A stretch of 64,000 nt of DNA from the NCBI RefSeq assembly GCF_028583725.1, contig NZ_CP110680.1:806001-870000 (forward strand), in the 5' to 3' direction. The stretch comes from Cellulomonas fimi. Lineage in GTDB: Bacteria; Actinomycetota; Actinomycetes; Actinomycetales; Cellulomonadaceae. The notes under the pieces were generated by a model. It made no database searches. It had not been told where the DNA came from and saw only the letters and a program-made list of their open reading frames with translations. Shown here in pieces: positions 63,387 through 64,000 of the stretch; positions within the stretch are counted from its first letter, which is position 1; each line of letters begins with the position of its first letter. Made by a program: the position numbers and the translations under genes.

Positions 63387-64000
63387 ATGGGCGACGGGAC
63401 GGGGACGGACGCAACGGGTGCGACGGCGGGGACAAGGGCCGGGCACGCGCAGCGCACGCTCGTGGTGCTGGCCGCGGTCGTCGTCCTCCTGGCGGGCGTG
63501 TGGGCGGCGCGGGACCTGCTCGGACCGCTCGCGCTCGGCGCGGTGATCGTCGTGATCGTGCACCCCCTGAGGTTCCCGCTCGAGCGGCGTGGGTGGCCGT
63601 CCTGGGCCGCGACCACCGTCGTCGTGGTGGTCGGCTGGCTCGTCATCCTCACGATCGCCGGGCTGATCGCGTTCGCGGTCGCGCGGTTCGCCGTCATGGT
63701 CGGCGACTACACCGACGAGCTCGGCGCGGTCGTCGACGACGCGACGCAGCGGCTCGCCGACCTCGGGCTGGCTGGTGCGGCCGCCGACGCGGCGTCGGCC
63801 GCGGTCGACCCGGCGCGGCTCGTCGGCGTCGTCGCGTCGCTCGGGTCGTCCGCGCTGTCGCTGCTCGGCGCGCTGTTCGTCGTCTTCGCGTACGTGCTGT
63901 TCATGGCCGCGGACGGTGCGCGGTACGCGAGCGCGGGGCGGCTGTTCGGCGACGAGCGGGGGCCGGACCTCGCGCGCATCGCGCGGTTCACGACAGGCGT
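63387..64000 (+). CDS. AI-2E/PerM-family transporter, N-terminal part
   Basis: Open from the ATG at 63387 (GGAGG at 63377-63381) to the window edge, about 204 codons; in-frame GTGs at 63348 and 63354 are alternatives. The start TLVVLAAVVVLLAGVWAARD, the block IVVIVHPLRFPLERRGWPSW, and membrane segments near 82-104 and 155-180 match the AI-2E/PerM family. Members are multi-span exporters or ion antiporters. The C-terminal half lies outside the window. Confidence 0.82.
   Translation, partial: MGDGTGTDATGATAGTRAGHAQRTLVVLAAVVVLLAGVWAARDLLGPLALGAVIVVIVHPLRFPLERRGWPSWAATTVVVVVGWLVILTIAGLIAFAVARFAVMVGDYTDELGAVVDDATQRLADLGLAGAAADAASAAVDPARLVGVVASLGSSALSLLGALFVVFAYVLFMAADGARYASAGRLFGDERGPDLARIARFTTG

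Overview
The window is a very GC-rich, gene-dense stretch of a motile, Gram-positive actinomycete. Many GTG starts, ATGA/GTGA start-stop overlaps, an IdeR/DtxR regulator, a DUF2530 protein, LSxTG-type wall-anchored proteins and a c-di-AMP (ydaO) riboswitch in front of an NlpC/P60 hydrolase all fit Actinomycetota. A complete flagellar export and chemotaxis set beside an exopolysaccharide locus suggests a Cellulomonas-like member of the Micrococcales. The genus is inference; the class is well supported. There is no tRNA, rRNA, CRISPR array, prophage or transposase that I can see.

Layout. (1) 1-6369: end of fliO, then fliP-fliQ-fliR-flhB-flhA and a protein with the layout of FlhF whose GTPase motifs are eroded. 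(2) 6370-13257: a LapA-type membrane protein behind a hairpin that hides its ribosome site, a hypothetical protein, a fatty acid desaturase, an 800-base graveyard of gene remnants including a dead duplicate of the next gene's leader, an MFS transporter, a secreted phosphodiester glycosidase and a GT2-GtrA fusion. (3) 13101-17206: an unusual 1149-residue carbohydrate-enzyme-like protein (minus strand) and a PLDc_N membrane protein. (4) 17292-26635: csrA and the chemotaxis operon: cheA (two CheW-like domains), cheW, a receptor, a one-lobe sugar-binding-protein homologue, cheB, cheR, cheY, cheX, a second cheY and a CheC-like protein. (5) 26642-29617: DUF2530, a low-molecular-weight tyrosine phosphatase, an AzgA-type purine permease and a VanZ-family protein.

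(6) 29747-49988: a cell-surface and exopolysaccharide region. Two DUF4012/LSxTG cassettes bracket it. Inside are a Wzc/CpsD-type tyrosine kinase, an initiating sugar transferase, three glycosyltransferases, a Wzy-like polymerase/ligase, a Wzx-like flippase, a pyruvyl transferase and UDP-glucose dehydrogenase, followed by a CAP-domain protein and a MarR-MFS pair. The core (about 35.2-42.9 kb) looks lower in GC than its flanks. (7) 50112-64000: serC, ideR, riboswitch-nlpC, an HNH nuclease, a universal stress protein, an AsnC regulator, a second CAP protein, a ddaH-rocD arginine catabolic pair behind repeated boxes, an SRPBCC protein, an aldo/keto reductase, a hypothetical protein, OsmC, a VOC protein and a truncated AI-2E family transporter.

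How it works together: regions 1 and 4 build and steer the flagellum. CheX and the CheC-like protein probably replace CheZ as phosphatases. Region 6 makes and displays a pyruvylated polysaccharide and anchors proteins to the wall. Most unusual are the one-lobe binding protein in the che operon, the pseudo-GTPase FlhF homologue, the duplicated DUF4012/LSxTG module and the ribosome-site-masking hairpin.
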